Shown here: positions 1 through 6,527 of the stretch, piece by piece
Layout of the letters: each line of letters starts with the position of its first letter
Numbering within the stretch: position 1 is the first letter of the stretch
From: JBDTMC01 sp039934475
GTDB taxonomy: Bacteria; Acidobacteriota; Terriglobia; Bryobacterales; Bryobacteraceae
Length of the DNA stretch: 14,606 nt
Direction: 5' to 3'
Assembly: GCA_039934475.1 (NCBI GenBank)
Contig: JBDTMC010000169.1
Location: forward strand, 1 to 14,606
Translations under genes and position numbers: made by a program
The notes under the pieces: generated by a model
What the model was told of the DNA's origin: nothing
Seen by the model: the letters and a program-made list of their open reading frames with translations, nothing else
Databases searched by the model: none

Positions 1-613
1 GCTGCTCGCTGCCTGGAGCGGGGGTGCCTACGACTCGATGCACCACCAGATGCTCATGCAGATACTGAACCGCCCGCACCACCTGCTGGAACAGCCGGAT
101 TCGTCCCGGCAGGTCCAGCGTTTGTGAATCGCAGTAGCGGTCTAGCGGTTCCCCATCCACAAAGTCCATCACATAATAAGGAACGCCATCCGCTGTCTGT
201 CCGCCATCCAGAATGCGGGCAATGTTGGGGTGATCCAAGTCGGCCAACACCTGCCGCTCCTGGTGAAACCGCTGCACCAGATCGCGTGATGCCGTATTCC
301 CTCGAAGCACTTTCAACGCGACATTCTTACGGAATGCGCCATCGTCCCGCACGGCCAGATACACCACGCCCATCCCGCCCGCGCCCAACTGCCGCAGCAC
401 CCGATAGGGCCCAATCGTCGTAGCCCCTTGAGGCGCCATCGTCGAGGTCGGCAGAGTGTCATGCTGCGCCTGCGCCAGCAACGCCCGCACCTCCTCTTGC
501 AACGAAACGTCATCGGCGCAGGCCACGCTCAGGTAGTGATCCCAATCGCCGTTGGGCAAACGGACCGCTTCATCAAAAAGCGAGCGAATACGAAGAAACC
601 GTGCCGTATCCAT
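1..613 (-). CDS. Ser/Thr protein kinase (Hanks type), N-terminal part, runs off window and loses its match at HRD
   Basis: I translated 204 codons from ATG at 613 (minus strand). Residues 1-50 form the helical leader often seen ahead of acidobacterial kinases (LRIRSLFDEAV, then an acidic stretch and EVRALLAQ). The kinase domain begins near residue 67 (IGPYRVLRQL), with glycine loop GAGGMG at 77-82, VAIK-type lysine K101, a probable alpha-C glutamate E119, the HPNIARILDGG strand and hinge region YYVMDFVDGEPL. The family then reads VVHRDLKPxN, but here it reads VVHR followed by VVGTPAPGSEQ, so the catalytic Asp and the rest of the domain are absent. No other frame restores DLKP. It is the last visible gene of the sigma-CsgG-kinase operon and starts 9 bases after the CsgG stop. 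By family it would phosphorylate Ser/Thr on cytoplasmic targets. Whether an active kinase exists cannot be told from this end. Confidence 0.85.
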   Translation of the reverse strand, partial: MDTARFLRIRSLFDEAVRLPNGDWDHYLSVACADDVSLQEEVRALLAQAQHDTLPTSTMAPQGATTIGPYRVLRQLGAGGMGVVYLAVRDDGAFRKNVALKVLRGNTASRDLVQRFHQERQVLADLDHPNIARILDGGQTADGVPYYVMDFVDGEPLDRYCDSQTLDLPGRIRLFQQVVRAVQYLHEHLVVHRVVGTPAPGSEQ

Positions 614-618
614 GCTCT

Positions 619-624
619 CCTCCT
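619..624 (-). promoter_or_regulatory. Ribosome binding site of the kinase, overlapping the upstream stop codon
   Basis: On the minus strand the CsgG stop TAG (625-623) is built into AGGAGG (624-619), which lies 5 bases before the kinase ATG at 613. The overlap of stop codon and Shine-Dalgarno sequence supports translational coupling and fixes the kinase start. Confidence 0.75.
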
Positions 625-2005
625 ACTTCGACATCAGCCGCGCGATATACCCTTTGGCTGGAATCGCCGCGTATTCCTGCGTGATCGGTTGTCCGCCATA
701 TGTTCCCGTCGCCGACTTGTCGCGCACGTCTGAAACGACAACCTCACCTACCTTCGTCGTCACGTAGTCGATCAGCTCCTTCGTCGCCGGATCATGCACT
801 TCGTCGGTCACCTGAAGAATCTCGAAACGGTCTCCCCGCGCAACGCCGTTCACCTCGCCCACGCTCAAATAGGTCGCACTGGGCGTAATATTGGCGATTC
901 GACCTTCTATCTCGCGGGGCTTCACCGGTAGAGAGGGAACCTTGCCTTCGAGGAATGCCACAACCTTGTCCACCGCATTCGACGTCGCCTCGCCAATGAT
1001 CGTCTGTTCAAAGTTGGAGCTATTCAGGCCTTGTCCGCCAAGCGCGACTGCGCCACGGCCGCCTGTTAGACCAGAATAGTCTCTGCTCTTGCGGGACGAT
1101 TCCCCACGTGCCTCCGTGGTTTCAATCACCTCGCCCGTCTCCACATCGACGATTCGAAGGTTAATGCCAACTACCGCCTTTTCTTCTTTTGTGAACACCG
1201 CACCGCCGATGGAGCCCTTTGGCAGGTATTTTGTCCAGGTCGATACTGCCCCACCGGTGCGACTGGACTTGTCGTCGCGGCCAAAGATGACGATATCGCC
1301 CAAAAGCATACAATCCGCACCGAGGAACCGGCCCCTCCGCGATTTCTGTCCCTGGTTCACCGCGCTGGTCGAGTTCAGAGCGATTTCTCCTTGAATGACA
1401 TCCAGCTTCTCGCGCTCCAAAAGCGTAATATTCTTCGATTGATGCATCCGAGTCACCAGCATTGCCCGGATCCCGTCTCCAATGTTGTAGTCCTGGTTGA
1501 ACCAGTAATTGACCCATGTCTTCACCGTCGAATAGTCGAACGCCTTCACAGCCAGCCGCCTCTTGCGCAGGGCGGAAGTACTGGATAGATTCGGCGGAAA
1601 CGATGTTGCCTCGCCAGTCGCAGTGGCGGGACGGCTAACAGCCGCGGGCTCTGCGACCGGCTTCCCGGTAATAGTCGGCGGCGCTCCCGCACTAACCCCC
1701 ACCGCCGCTCCTTTCGGATCGCCAATCGCACTCACCACAGCCGCACTCACATTGGCCTTCTTCAACTTCAACGTCTCCGCCAGGGTGACAACATGCGGCT
1801 TGTTCTCCCCCTGAAGAGCGGTGATGATTTCCGCATCACTGGCGCCGGCCACCTTCAATTCGATCACCGTATCCACGATGCTCGCCGCCGCCGGTTGAAT
1901 CGCCCCCTTCGGCTTAGCGGCAGACGCAGAAGCTTTCGCGGCCGGGCCAGACGTCTGGCCAAAAGCCACAACAGTCAGAACAAAAGCAGCAACAATCTTA
2001 ATCAC
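623..2005 (-). CDS. Secreted CsgG-family protein with C-terminal FlgT-like domain
   Basis: The protein has about 460 residues from GTG at 2005. Residues 1-17 (IKIVAAFVLTVVAFGQ) look like a signal peptide; there is no lipobox cysteine, unlike classical CsgG. Residues ~42-97 are a helical segment (SIVDTVIELKVAGASDAEIITAL) of the kind placed before CsgG domains in acidobacteria, followed by an Ala/Pro-rich linker to ~145. The CsgG domain spans ~150-355: RRLAVKAFDYS, NIGDGIRAMLVTRM, LLEREKLDVIQGE, LGADCMLLGDIVIFG, VGINLRIVDVETGEVI. The C-terminal ~95 residues (SVGEVNGVARGDRFEIL) resemble the C-terminal domain of FlgT-type proteins. CsgG proteins form outer-membrane export pores, but many homologues have unknown roles, so a curli function should not be assumed. 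An upstream in-frame ATG at 2089 would overlap the sigma gene and put 28 extra residues before the signal peptide, so I reject it. It lies between the sigma factor and the kinase. Confidence 0.82.
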   Translation of the reverse strand: MIKIVAAFVLTVVAFGQTSGPAAKASASAAKPKGAIQPAAASIVDTVIELKVAGASDAEIITALQGENKPHVVTLAETLKLKKANVSAAVVSAIGDPKGAAVGVSAGAPPTITGKPVAEPAAVSRPATATGEATSFPPNLSSTSALRKRRLAVKAFDYSTVKTWVNYWFNQDYNIGDGIRAMLVTRMHQSKNITLLEREKLDVIQGEIALNSTSAVNQGQKSRRGRFLGADCMLLGDIVIFGRDDKSSRTGGAVSTWTKYLPKGSIGGAVFTKEEKAVVGINLRIVDVETGEVIETTEARGESSRKSRDYSGLTGGRGAVALGGQGLNSSNFEQTIIGEATSNAVDKVVAFLEGKVPSLPVKPREIEGRIANITPSATYLSVGEVNGVARGDRFEILQVTDEVHDPATKELIDYVTTKVGEVVVSDVRDKSATGTYGGQPITQEYAAIPAKGYIARLMSK

Positions 2006-2012
2006 GGTAATT

Positions 2013-2018
2013 TCCTTT
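2013..2018 (-). promoter_or_regulatory. Ribosome binding site that decides the GTG start of the CsgG-family gene
   Basis: AAAGGA on the minus strand lies 7 bases before GTG at 2005, directly ahead of the signal peptide. The longer reading frame from ATG 2089 has no comparable fit to a secreted protein. Confidence 0.6.
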
Positions 2019-2069
2019 CTCCCCGAACTGTCCATCGCTTCCCAAAGCGCAAACCAATTCCAAAACTGC

Positions 2070-2633
2070 TCAAGCCGGCGACAACTCACTCGCCAGCCAT
2101 GCCCGCGCGAAGATCCAGTGCCTCCGGATCGTCGCGAACGATTGACCGGTTACCTCCGCTACTTCCCGATCCGATAAGCCGCCGAAAAACTTCAACTCCA
2201 CCACCTTCGCCGCCTTTGGATCCACGCGGTGTAACCGCTCCAGTAACTCATCTACAACGTCAAACTCACACGGCACCGACGGAGCCGCCGAAAACGTATC
2301 GTCCAGCATCACCTTTAACCCTTCCCCCCGCTTCGCCGCCCGGAACTCCCGCCCGTGGTCCGCCAGCACTCGCCTCATCTGCATCGCGGCTACGGCAAAG
2401 AAATGCGCCCGGTCCTGCCAGTCGATATCCGATCCCTGGAAAATCCGCAGATACGCCTCGTGCACCAGCGCCGTGGGCTGCAATGTATGATCGGGCCGTT
2501 CGCCCGCCATCCGCCGCCGCGCCACCATGCGAAGGTCTGTATACACCGCGTTCATCACCTGGTCCGCCAGGTCCTTCCTCCCGCTCCGGATCTGCTGCAA
2601 CAGCCCGGTAATATCATCGGCCTTCATCGGCAT
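2070..2633 (-). CDS. ECF RNA polymerase sigma factor, TIGR02999/SigZ-like acidobacterial group
   Basis: The protein has 187 residues. Region 2 carries the group hallmark HTLQPTALVHEAYLRIF (49-65) and HFFAVAAMQMRRVLADHGRE (68-96), followed by the basic RAAKRG segment. Region 4 (about 130-185) has AAKVVELKFFGGLSDREVAEVTGQS and the recognition helix FATIRRHWIFARAWL. In this group the sigma gene is often paired with Ser/Thr kinases, as here, and a classical anti-sigma factor is usually lacking. It would direct RNA polymerase to a set of promoters, possibly including its own operon. A GTG at 2663 is also in frame, but ATG 2633 has AGAGGG seven bases upstream and gives a start typical of the group; ATG 2627 is a further alternative. 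It is the first gene of the minus-strand operon, 64 bases ahead of the CsgG gene. Confidence 0.9.
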   Translation of the reverse strand: MPMKADDITGLLQQIRSGRKDLADQVMNAVYTDLRMVARRRMAGERPDHTLQPTALVHEAYLRIFQGSDIDWQDRAHFFAVAAMQMRRVLADHGREFRAAKRGEGLKVMLDDTFSAAPSVPCEFDVVDELLERLHRVDPKAAKVVELKFFGGLSDREVAEVTGQSFATIRRHWIFARAWLASELSPA

Positions 2634-2640
2634 TGGTTGT

Positions 2641-2646
2641 CCCTCT
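2641..2646 (-). promoter_or_regulatory. Ribosome binding site of the ECF sigma gene
   Basis: AGAGGG on the minus strand lies 7 bases ahead of ATG 2633. It supports that start over GTG 2663. Confidence 0.5.
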
Positions 2647-2700
2647 CTTCCCGCTTGCGCCACAGGTATGGGCTAGTATCCAGGGAAACCAACAGCCACG

Positions 2701-2720
2701 GGAAGTTACGTAACGTTCCC
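2701..2720. promoter_or_regulatory. Palindromic site in the divergent control region, core GTTACGTAAC
   Basis: A perfect 10-base palindrome GTTACGTAAC (2705-2714) is flanked by GGAA on the left and, after one extra G, TTCCC on the right. It lies about 70-90 bases upstream of the sigma start, inside the region shared by two divergent operons. Read on the minus strand it begins GGGAAC, which resembles an ECF -35 element (GGAAC). It may therefore be an operator or part of an ECF promoter. No clean -10 partner is visible, so the function is inferred. Confidence 0.35.
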
Positions 2721-2758
2721 TTACTCACGTTCCACGTCCCGCTAAACCAACACAATTC

Positions 2759-2786
2759 GAACTTGAGCAAAGTCGTCGCTCAATTC
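2759..2786. promoter_or_regulatory. Inverted repeat GAA(c)TTGAGC / GCTCAATTC
   Basis: Nine paired bases with one bulged C (2762) surround a nine-base spacer; the inner TTGAGC (2763-2768) / GCTCAA (2778-2783) match is perfect. It lies between the two divergent operons and ahead of the possible small gene at 2845. It could be an operator dyad or a transcript hairpin. It has no T-run that would make it an intrinsic terminator. Confidence 0.3.
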
Positions 2787-2844
2787 CGCTCTCTGGTCGT
2801 CTCCGCGCTGCTCACGGCGCGCGAGGCGGAAAGAGAGAACAACC

Positions 2845-2922
2845 ATGACGACGATTCTTCTATTTCTGGCTGGCTTCTTCGGCAGCTCGTCCATCATCCA
2901 GGAAACCGGCACCAATAGCTGA
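2845..2922 (+). CDS. Possible 25-residue hydrophobic small protein
   Basis: ATG 2845 to TGA 2922 encodes MTTILLFLAGFFGSSSIIQE followed by TGTNS. The first half could be a single membrane-spanning helix. A purine-rich GGAAAGAGAG lies 7 bases ahead of the ATG and could serve as ribosome binding site. It sits in the divergent intergenic region, on the CHAT side, and is followed 20 bases later by a strong GC hairpin. An open frame this short can occur by chance, and I recognise no family. Conservation in related genomes would be the main support. Confidence 0.3.
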   Translation: MTTILLFLAGFFGSSSIIQETGTNS

Positions 2923-2942
2923 CAGCAACCGTCCACTAACCC

Positions 2943-2970
2943 GGGGCGCGGCGTTCTCAGCGCCCGCCCC
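2943..2970 (+). terminator. Strong GC hairpin between the small frame and the CHAT gene
   Basis: GGGGCG (2943-2948), one bulged C, GGCG (2950-2953), a seven-base loop TTCTCAG, then CGCC (2961-2964) and CGCCCC (2965-2970) form ten G-C pairs. No T-run follows, so it is not a canonical Rho-independent terminator. It could end a short transcript over 2845-2922, or be a structured 5' leader of the CHAT mRNA, whose ATG lies 50 bases downstream. Confidence 0.4.
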
Positions 2971-3019
2971 GCCCTCAACTCAGTTGGTACATAATGTCGA
3001 GTACTCACCTCGTCACCCG

Positions 3020-6001
3020 ATGAAGACGCTCTCGCTAGCCACCGCGTTGGTTTCGGCCGTTCTCTCGCTCCACGCCGCCGAATGTCCCGCGCTGCCTTCG
3101 GCCCGTAGCATCGAGGTAACGGCTTCGAAGAACCGCTCGCCTTGCTTCCGGGTGGTTGTGGACTACAATCACGCCGCGCAACTCTACCTCGAAAGCCCCT
3201 CCGATCTCGCCATCCACGTTCACACGGGAAACACTACCCGCGTCATCGACGCCTTCGAGTTCGGTCGCGAAACCGCTACCCTTCCCGGTCCAGCCACTTA
3301 CTCCGTAACGGTCCGCGCTGTTTCCCCAGGTTTCGTACACGCACACGTAGGAATGTCGCCAAATCCGCCGTCATTACAAGCCGCCTCCGAATGGATCCAC
3401 ACCGAAGATCTCACTACCGGCAGCAAGGCCCAGCCAACCCCCGAAAACACCACCCAATCCCTCCACGCCTGGCAAAGCTTAGGCGACCCATCGTCGATAG
3501 CCCGCGCCCAAATCGCCAGAGGTGTCCTCAACTACGGAGCCGGTAAGTACCGCGACGCCATCGAAGACTTCCACCACGCCCGCACCCTCTGCGCCCCCCT
3601 CGGTGACGCCCGCTGCGTCGCCGAAGCTGCCACTAACGAAGGCATGGCCTGCAATCGGATCGGAGAGTACGGCAATGCCCTTCAGTTCACCCGCGACGCC
3701 GTCGAAGAATGGCAGCGCAGCGGAAATCAACTGAACCTCGGCATGACGCTCTCCAACCTTGGCCTGATCTACTGGCGCATCGGAGACCTTCAATCCGGCA
3801 TCGCCGCGTCCGATAAGGCTGTCACGCTCCTTCGGAATCGGGACGAAGTCGCCTCTGCCCGAGCCCTCAACAACCTCGGTCTCTGCTATCAGGTCACCGC
3901 TGAATATGACTGGTCCGCTACTTACTTCCGCCGCGCGCTCGAAATCTTTGAACGCCACCGCAGCGGAGCAGCCGTCCGCGCGCGCCTCAATCTGGGCCGG
4001 ACCCTCTACCTGAGCGGAGACCTGCACAACGCCCAGGTCCTGCTTGAAGAAGCCCTCCTCCGCTGCGGCAAAGACCGTTTGGCCCAAGCCGAGGCACAGA
4101 ACAATCTGGGACAGGTGTTGCTCAAGCTACATCGGTTGGATCAGGCCGCTGCTCAATTTCAAGCCGCCAGTGCCACGTTTCAAGAAATCGGTGACCGCCG
4201 CAACTCCTCCGCCGCCGGCCACTACCTCGGCCTGGTCGCCCGCGCACGCGGCGACCTCTCCGAAGCTGCCACCCGCTTCCACTCGTCTCTGGAAACTCGC
4301 GTAGCCCTCGGTCTTCGCGAAGACGCCGCCGAATCCCTCGCCGCTTTGGCCGACCTCGATTACGCAGCCGGACATCTTGACGCAGCAAAAGAGCATGCCG
4401 AACGCGCGCTCAAGCTGCTCGAGTCCGTTCGGCTCGACGTGCCCGGCCCCGCCCTGAAGGCGTCTTTTTACACCCGCAAGCGTAGCCTCTTCGACCTGCT
4501 CATCGACATGGAAGCCGCATCCTCACGTCCGGATAGCGCCGCCGCATCCCTCATCGCCGCCGAGCGCAGCCGCGCCCGCGCTCTCATGGATCAACTCGCC
4601 GTCGGCGAACTCCTCAAACAGATCCCACCCGTCCTGGAATCCCGCGACAAGCAGCTTCAACGTCGCATCGACCTTCAAACTGCCGAGCTCTCGCGCGCCC
4701 CCGAAGACCGTCAGCCCATCCTCCGCGCTCAGTTGCAGCTCCTCATCGCCGAAGCCGAAGCTGTTCAAGCGCAAATCCGTGAAATCGCCTGGGGACACAA
4801 TCTTGCTCAACCCCTCACCTCCACCGATCAACTCCAGCGCCGCGCGCTCCCTCCGGATAGCGCCTTGATCGAATACCACATCGGCGACCACAACAGTTAC
4901 CTCTGGCTCGTCGAACGTGCGCAGATCCGCATGTGGTCTTTACCGGGCCGCGGCGTCATCGAGGACAGTGCCCGCGACGCCTCCACCCGCTTCGGTCAAA
5001 TCCGTGAGCGCTTCACAAAACCCGCCGCCCGCCTCGCCTTCCAGCAATCTCTTCAGCGCCTCTCTGCTTTATTACTCGCTCCGCTGGCGGGACTCGAACT
5101 CCCCACCCGCTTGATCCTCGCTCCCGATGTATCGTTGCTGCCTGTCCCGTTCGCCGCGTTGCGCATTCCCGGCGAACGGCAAGCGCTCGGCCTGCAGCAC
5201 GACCTCATTCAAGTGCCCTCCGCCGCCTATCTCGAAGCGGGTAACCAAGTCCGCCCTCTCTCCGCATTTCCCAAAACTTTACTCGCCTTCGCCGACCCCG
5301 TCTTCTCCGCCGACGATCCCCGCGTTACTCTTCCCCCTTCACCGGATCCGCCCGCCATCCGGACGCTCAGTCGTCTGCCTTTCACCGCCGAGCTGGATGC
5401 CGCCGCGGCTCTCGTCCCTCCCGCCCGCCGTCAGATCCTTCGCGGCTTTCAAGCAAGCCGCGCCTCATTGCAATCGTTGCCCCTCGCTTCTTACGCCATC
5501 ATCCACCTATCGACACATGCTCTCATCGATGACCGCATTCCCGAACTGTCCCGCCTTGCCTTGTCCTTAGTCGATCCGTCGGGCCATCGGGTCGATGGCT
5601 ACGTTCGTCCCTACCAACTCGCGAGGCTGAGGCTGCCCGGCTCCACCGTTGTCCTCTCCGCCTGCGACACCGCCTTAGGCAAACAGGTGGCCGGCGAAGG
5701 GATGGCGGGACTTGCCAATAGCCTCTTTTACGCGGGAGCCTCCCAGTTGGTGCTCACGCTGACCCACGTCGACGCTGAAGGCTCCGCGCAGTTCCTCGCC
5801 GAGACATATCGCAATCTCTTCGGCCCCGGCCAACTTAGCTTTGATCAGGCTCTGACTCGCGCGCGCCGCAAACTAGCCGCTTCCGTTCGCTGGAGCGATC
5901 CTTATTACTGGGCCTCTTTCGTCGTCATTGGAAAGCCCCTCGTAACCAAGACGCGCGCGTCAGCAGGCCGTCCCCTCGTAGCTATATACCCTCGGCTATA
6001 A
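3020..6001 (+). CDS. Secreted TPR-CHAT protein (caspase/separase-like cysteine peptidase)
   Basis: The protein has 993 residues from ATG 3020. Residues 1-20 (KTLSLATALVSAVLSLHAA) look like a signal peptide. A beta-rich N-terminal domain (~25-125) with cysteines at 22 and 42 comes next. TPR repeats cover about 155-480 (LNYGAGKYRDAIEDFHHA, SNLGLIYWRIGDLQSGIAA, NNLGQVLLKLHRLDQAAAQF), then a helical region (500-595). The CHAT domain covers about 615-970: LILAPDVSLLPVPFAAL, HLSTHA with catalytic His H833, VVLSACDTALG with catalytic Cys C882, then GEGMAGLANSLFYAGA and the closing WASFVVIG. Both catalytic residues are present, so it is predicted to be active. CHAT peptidases cut protein partners after sensing through the TPR part; the substrate here is unknown. 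An in-frame TTG at 2984 lacks a binding site and would place 12 residues ahead of the signal peptide. The ATG itself has only a weak ribosome binding site. It heads a cluster with a sigma factor (13-base gap) and an anti-sigma-like protein. Confidence 0.9.
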   Translation: MKTLSLATALVSAVLSLHAAECPALPSARSIEVTASKNRSPCFRVVVDYNHAAQLYLESPSDLAIHVHTGNTTRVIDAFEFGRETATLPGPATYSVTVRAVSPGFVHAHVGMSPNPPSLQAASEWIHTEDLTTGSKAQPTPENTTQSLHAWQSLGDPSSIARAQIARGVLNYGAGKYRDAIEDFHHARTLCAPLGDARCVAEAATNEGMACNRIGEYGNALQFTRDAVEEWQRSGNQLNLGMTLSNLGLIYWRIGDLQSGIAASDKAVTLLRNRDEVASARALNNLGLCYQVTAEYDWSATYFRRALEIFERHRSGAAVRARLNLGRTLYLSGDLHNAQVLLEEALLRCGKDRLAQAEAQNNLGQVLLKLHRLDQAAAQFQAASATFQEIGDRRNSSAAGHYLGLVARARGDLSEAATRFHSSLETRVALGLREDAAESLAALADLDYAAGHLDAAKEHAERALKLLESVRLDVPGPALKASFYTRKRSLFDLLIDMEAASSRPDSAAASLIAAERSRARALMDQLAVGELLKQIPPVLESRDKQLQRRIDLQTAELSRAPEDRQPILRAQLQLLIAEAEAVQAQIREIAWGHNLAQPLTSTDQLQRRALPPDSALIEYHIGDHNSYLWLVERAQIRMWSLPGRGVIEDSARDASTRFGQIRERFTKPAARLAFQQSLQRLSALLLAPLAGLELPTRLILAPDVSLLPVPFAALRIPGERQALGLQHDLIQVPSAAYLEAGNQVRPLSAFPKTLLAFADPVFSADDPRVTLPPSPDPPAIRTLSRLPFTAELDAAAALVPPARRQILRGFQASRASLQSLPLASYAIIHLSTHALIDDRIPELSRLALSLVDPSGHRVDGYVRPYQLARLRLPGSTVVLSACDTALGKQVAGEGMAGLANSLFYAGASQLVLTLTHVDAEGSAQFLAETYRNLFGPGQLSFDQALTRARRKLAASVRWSDPYYWASFVVIGKPLVTKTRASAGRPLVAIYPRL

Positions 6002-6002
6002 T
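5997..6002 (+). promoter_or_regulatory. Consensus -10 hexamer TATAAT over the CHAT stop codon
   Basis: A perfect TATAAT covers the TAA stop of the CHAT gene, 12 bases before the ATG of the following sigma gene. Transcription from it would begin at about 6009, giving an almost leaderless mRNA, which fits the poor ribosome binding site there. No good -35 hexamer lies 16-18 bases upstream, and AT-rich hexamers can arise by chance near stop codons. Confidence 0.2.
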
Positions 6003-6014
6003 AGCGAGACGCCA

Positions 6015-6500
6015 ATGCTAACCTGCCGTGACATTCCGGAAGAGGATTGGGCTAAGGCGCGCGAAAGGTTGATTTACTACTTCTCCCGCGGACACGGACT
6101 CGACAACGCCAGCGACCTCGCCCAGGAGACTTTGGCCGTCCTCCTCGCCCGCGACGACTTTCAATTTCAGCGCCGCGAAGACTTCCTTCCCGTTTGTCTC
6201 GGATTCGCCCGCCGCGTCGGACAAAGCGGCTATCGCAAGGAATTTCGCTACTCCGGCGGTCCTCTCCCTGATGACCTCCCCGGCCACCCTTCGGAAAGCG
6301 CCCAAGCCACGGAGCGCAACATCCTCACCTCTCAGATCCTGAACAAGGCAAAGGCCGGGTTGCGTCCCGGCGAGTACGATCTTATGCTGAATGATTCGGC
6401 CAGCTCCGATCCTGCGGAAGCCAATCGTGTGCGAGTCACGCGCCACCGCGCTATCCAGAAAGTTGTACGCATGCTAGGCCTCGACCGGAGCGGTCGGTAA
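6015..6500 (+). CDS. Small ECF-like sigma factor linked to the CHAT gene
   Basis: The protein has 161 residues. Region 2 lies at about 10-80: RLIYYFSRGHGLDNASDLAQETLAVLLAR, where the DLAQETL helix is the typical core-binding motif, then a variable DFLPVCLGFARRVGQSGYRKEFRY helix. A reduced region 4 lies at about 105-155: LRPGEYDLMLN, then EANRVRVTRHRAIQKVVRML as the recognition helix. The turn before that helix is shorter than in standard ECF factors and lacks the usual SYxEIA motif, so the protein is divergent. It would redirect RNA polymerase when released from a partner, most simply the membrane protein encoded 27 bases downstream. Its gene follows the CHAT stop by 13 bases, suggesting cotranscription. 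No strong Shine-Dalgarno sequence is visible; the ATG was chosen because the N-terminus fits the family. Confidence 0.78.
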   Translation: MLTCRDIPEEDWAKARERLIYYFSRGHGLDNASDLAQETLAVLLARDDFQFQRREDFLPVCLGFARRVGQSGYRKEFRYSGGPLPDDLPGHPSESAQATERNILTSQILNKAKAGLRPGEYDLMLNDSASSDPAEANRVRVTRHRAIQKVVRMLGLDRSGR

Positions 6501-6527
6501 TGTCTCATCATGAGCGAGCATAACTGA

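Noticed and set aside
623..2005. Curli secretion system
   Set aside because: Only a CsgG-family protein is present; no curlin-repeat subunits, CsgE or CsgF are visible, and the sigma/kinase context points elsewhere.
1793..2611. A 272-codon plus-strand open frame opposite the sigma and CsgG genes
   Set aside because: Its product is a Pro/Arg/Ser-rich low-complexity string, a shadow of two well-supported minus-strand genes.
2634..2847. Similarity of the leaders before the sigma ATG and the small 2845 frame (both contain GAGAG and ACAACC)
   Set aside because: The spacing to the ATG differs by one base and the shared part is short and purine-rich, as ribosome binding sites usually are; not evidence of a repeat.
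2984..3019. Start of the CHAT gene at TTG 2984
   Set aside because: There is no ribosome binding site, and the 12 added residues would precede the signal peptide; ATG 3020 is better.
3479..4087. A 202-codon open frame on the minus strand inside the CHAT gene
   Set aside because: It is antisense to the TPR repeats, with biased composition and no recognisable domain.
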